A stretch of 64,000 bases of DNA from Climacteris rufus. Taxonomy: Eukaryota > Chordata > Aves > Passeriformes > Climacteridae. The stretch spans positions 1 through 64,000 of the forward strand of contig VZRZ01008700.1 of the NCBI GenBank assembly GCA_013398175.1. Direction: 5' to 3'. How positions within the stretch are numbered: position 1 is the first letter of the stretch; the number at the start of each line of letters is the position of its first letter. A program made the translations under genes and the position numbers. Below the pieces are notes generated by a model, which was not told the DNA's origin, did not search any database, and worked only from the letters and a program-made list of their open reading frames with translations. Shown piece by piece: positions 62,529 to 64,000 of the stretch.

Positions 62529-64000
62529 TTGGCTTTCAGAAACAGGTTTATATGAGCTTGGGTTTGGCTTAGGACAGGTTATTGAATTCCTTGCTTTTTC
62601 CTTTCTGTCTGAGAAAGACTAGGTCATTTGTAATGAAAACTAAAATTACAACAAATTGATGGAAATTGCAGTGATAGCTCTATTCCCATAATTCACTAGT
62701 CTATATAAATGGTACTATTAAGAATAGCACGTTCTAACATGGAACTAGGATCTTTGATGATGTAAATCCACAACTCAATAGATTTATGCAAATTTATACC
62801 ATTTGAGTTTATTGCCCATAGACTAGTAGAGAACATTTTTTGTCATGCAGATACATCCATTTCACAGTTAAATTAACTTCACAATTATCTGGATTGGACT
62901 TATTCACTAAAAAGCCTTAACAGTACCTTTGATGCTTATTTAAAGGAAACCATATAATATTAATTAAATAAGGGTTATTTTTAAATGAAATAACTCTTCT
63001 TTATTGATGGTGGGAGGAGTCCAAATTTTCAAATATCAGTATAGGCTCCAGGTGCTCTAGTACTTAATAATAAGGCAATACATCAATGAAATATATCAAT
63101 AAACATATATACCAGACTATTAGAGCAAAAAAGCAAGTAATTAACATTTCTAACACACTTTTTCACTCTTGCAATTCAAGCTGTAAAAATACACCCAATA
63201 AAGCACTTTATTATTTCTGAAATAGTACATTCTCAAGTCCACATAAAAGCAAAAAGAAAACTTCTAGATAGAAAACATGATTGCAAACTGGTAATTTGCC
63301 AATTTATCTTTAACAATACTAATGCTAAAATATTTTATTTTTACCAAAAGCCCCTAAGATAAATATCTTTTTATCAAAGCTTGAATTTATATTCTGAGCA
63401 GATTTTAATTTTTTCTTCAAGTAATTGCAGTTCTTTTGTGAAAGTAACATCTAGTAATTATGACAATCTCAGTCATTGAATCATATGAAGATTAAATAAT
63501 TTTTGCAAACTTACTACCTATGTTCAGCCAGCTTAATTGGACATTTTTAAGTACACTGTTATTAACTTATCCTTGTTTTATTTGAATTTAAAAACCCTAT
63601 AAAATATTCTTTATCAAATTCTGTCATTTCAGTAATGCACTGTGGTATTTGTAGATTTCTCAATCTGGCTACTAGGTTCACAAATGTACCTGAAAGAGAA
63701 GCAATTTTTTTTATAAAACAGTAAAACTAATAATGGAATAAGCAAGACATAAATATATGAAGATAGAGAGCTACAGATACATAGCTATTTTAAATATTAA
63801 ATAGATCTTAAGCACTGTGGCATACCTGGATTTCATGAAAGCAGTCTTTAGTATTAAATTGCATCTCATATCAAAATGCAAAGATACTAACAATTTACCT
63901 TATTCTTTTGTAATGAGATATTCTACATTGAATTACTCTGTTAGCTGCAAATCTAAATATAATTAAAATTGCATTTTTGAACAGCGATTTTATTTTAACT
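62529..64000. other. AT-rich non-genic DNA
   Basis: No gene or recognisable repeat to the end of the window. Confidence 0.6.

Noticed and set aside
62187..62555. 122-codon plus-strand frame
   Set aside because: Antisense to the U3 of the minus-strand LTR at 61495-62528.
1..64000. CRISPR arrays, bacterial operons, phage or plasmid features
   Set aside because: No spaced direct-repeat arrays, no dense coding and no ribosome-binding-site organisation. All structure fits a bird nuclear genome.

Overview
This window is vertebrate nuclear DNA, almost certainly from a bird. The best evidence is the dense scatter of 5'-truncated CR1 LINEs, whose 3' ends carry the avian octamer repeat (ATTCTATG on one strand, CATAGAAT on the other). 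There are also many solo LTRs of types known from bird endogenous retroviruses. A passerine is plausible from the LTR types but not proven. I find no protein-coding gene I can name. The background is AT-rich, gene-poor, intergenic or long-intron sequence, and nearly every open frame of 60-130 codons is either chance or a shadow of a repeat. There is no bacterial-type organisation (operons, ribosome-binding sites, CRISPR).

Layout. 1-3.7 kb: AT-rich flank, one exon-like segment with good splice sites (1485-1643), a 55-bp tandem duplication and GC-richer degenerate repeat DNA (1669-2350), then a solo LTR (2740-3446, minus) and a CR1 3' end. 3.7-12.6 kb: mostly unique AT-rich DNA, with a 1-kb CR1 (7565-8602) and a solo LTR (8912-9581). 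12.6-13.5 kb: a second copy of the 2740-3446 LTR in opposite orientation, with a perfect 6-bp target duplication. 16.0-19.7 kb: a repeat cluster holding two oppositely oriented pieces of one LTR, several CR1 fragments, a further minus-strand LTR, and a CR1 split by an LTR-like insertion that contains a 170-base assembly gap. 19.7-35.3 kb: AT-rich DNA with an LTR-like segment near 24.2 kb, CR1 fragments at 27.7 and 31.5-32.0 kb and a much older CR1-type LINE at 32.8-33.8 kb. 35.3-35.9 kb: an ERVL-type solo LTR. 35.9-44.9 kb: featureless AT-rich DNA. 44.95-45.5 kb: a 543-bp solo LTR with perfect 6-bp duplications. 47.75 kb: a decayed tRNA-Ile-like sequence. 55.7-57.2 kb: two CR1 3' ends flanking an LTR. 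58.8-59.3 kb: a class I-like solo LTR containing an 86-bp duplication next to a single N, probably an assembly artefact. 60.8-62.5 kb: a CR1 3' end followed by a 1-kb LTR.

Interpretation. The window is a record of transposon insertion in a gene desert or large intron. It carries at least six solo LTRs with recognisable termini, of several superfamilies (4-, 5- and 6-bp target duplications), and no internal retroviral genes were seen. All CR1 copies are 5'-truncated and broken. The points most worth following up are the split LTR at 16.1/18.6 kb (a possible 2.2-kb inversion), the N-flanked duplication at 58.8 kb, the inverted LTR pair and the two exon-like segments. LTR and CR1 family assignments rest on recall of avian repeat consensus sequences, not on a database search.
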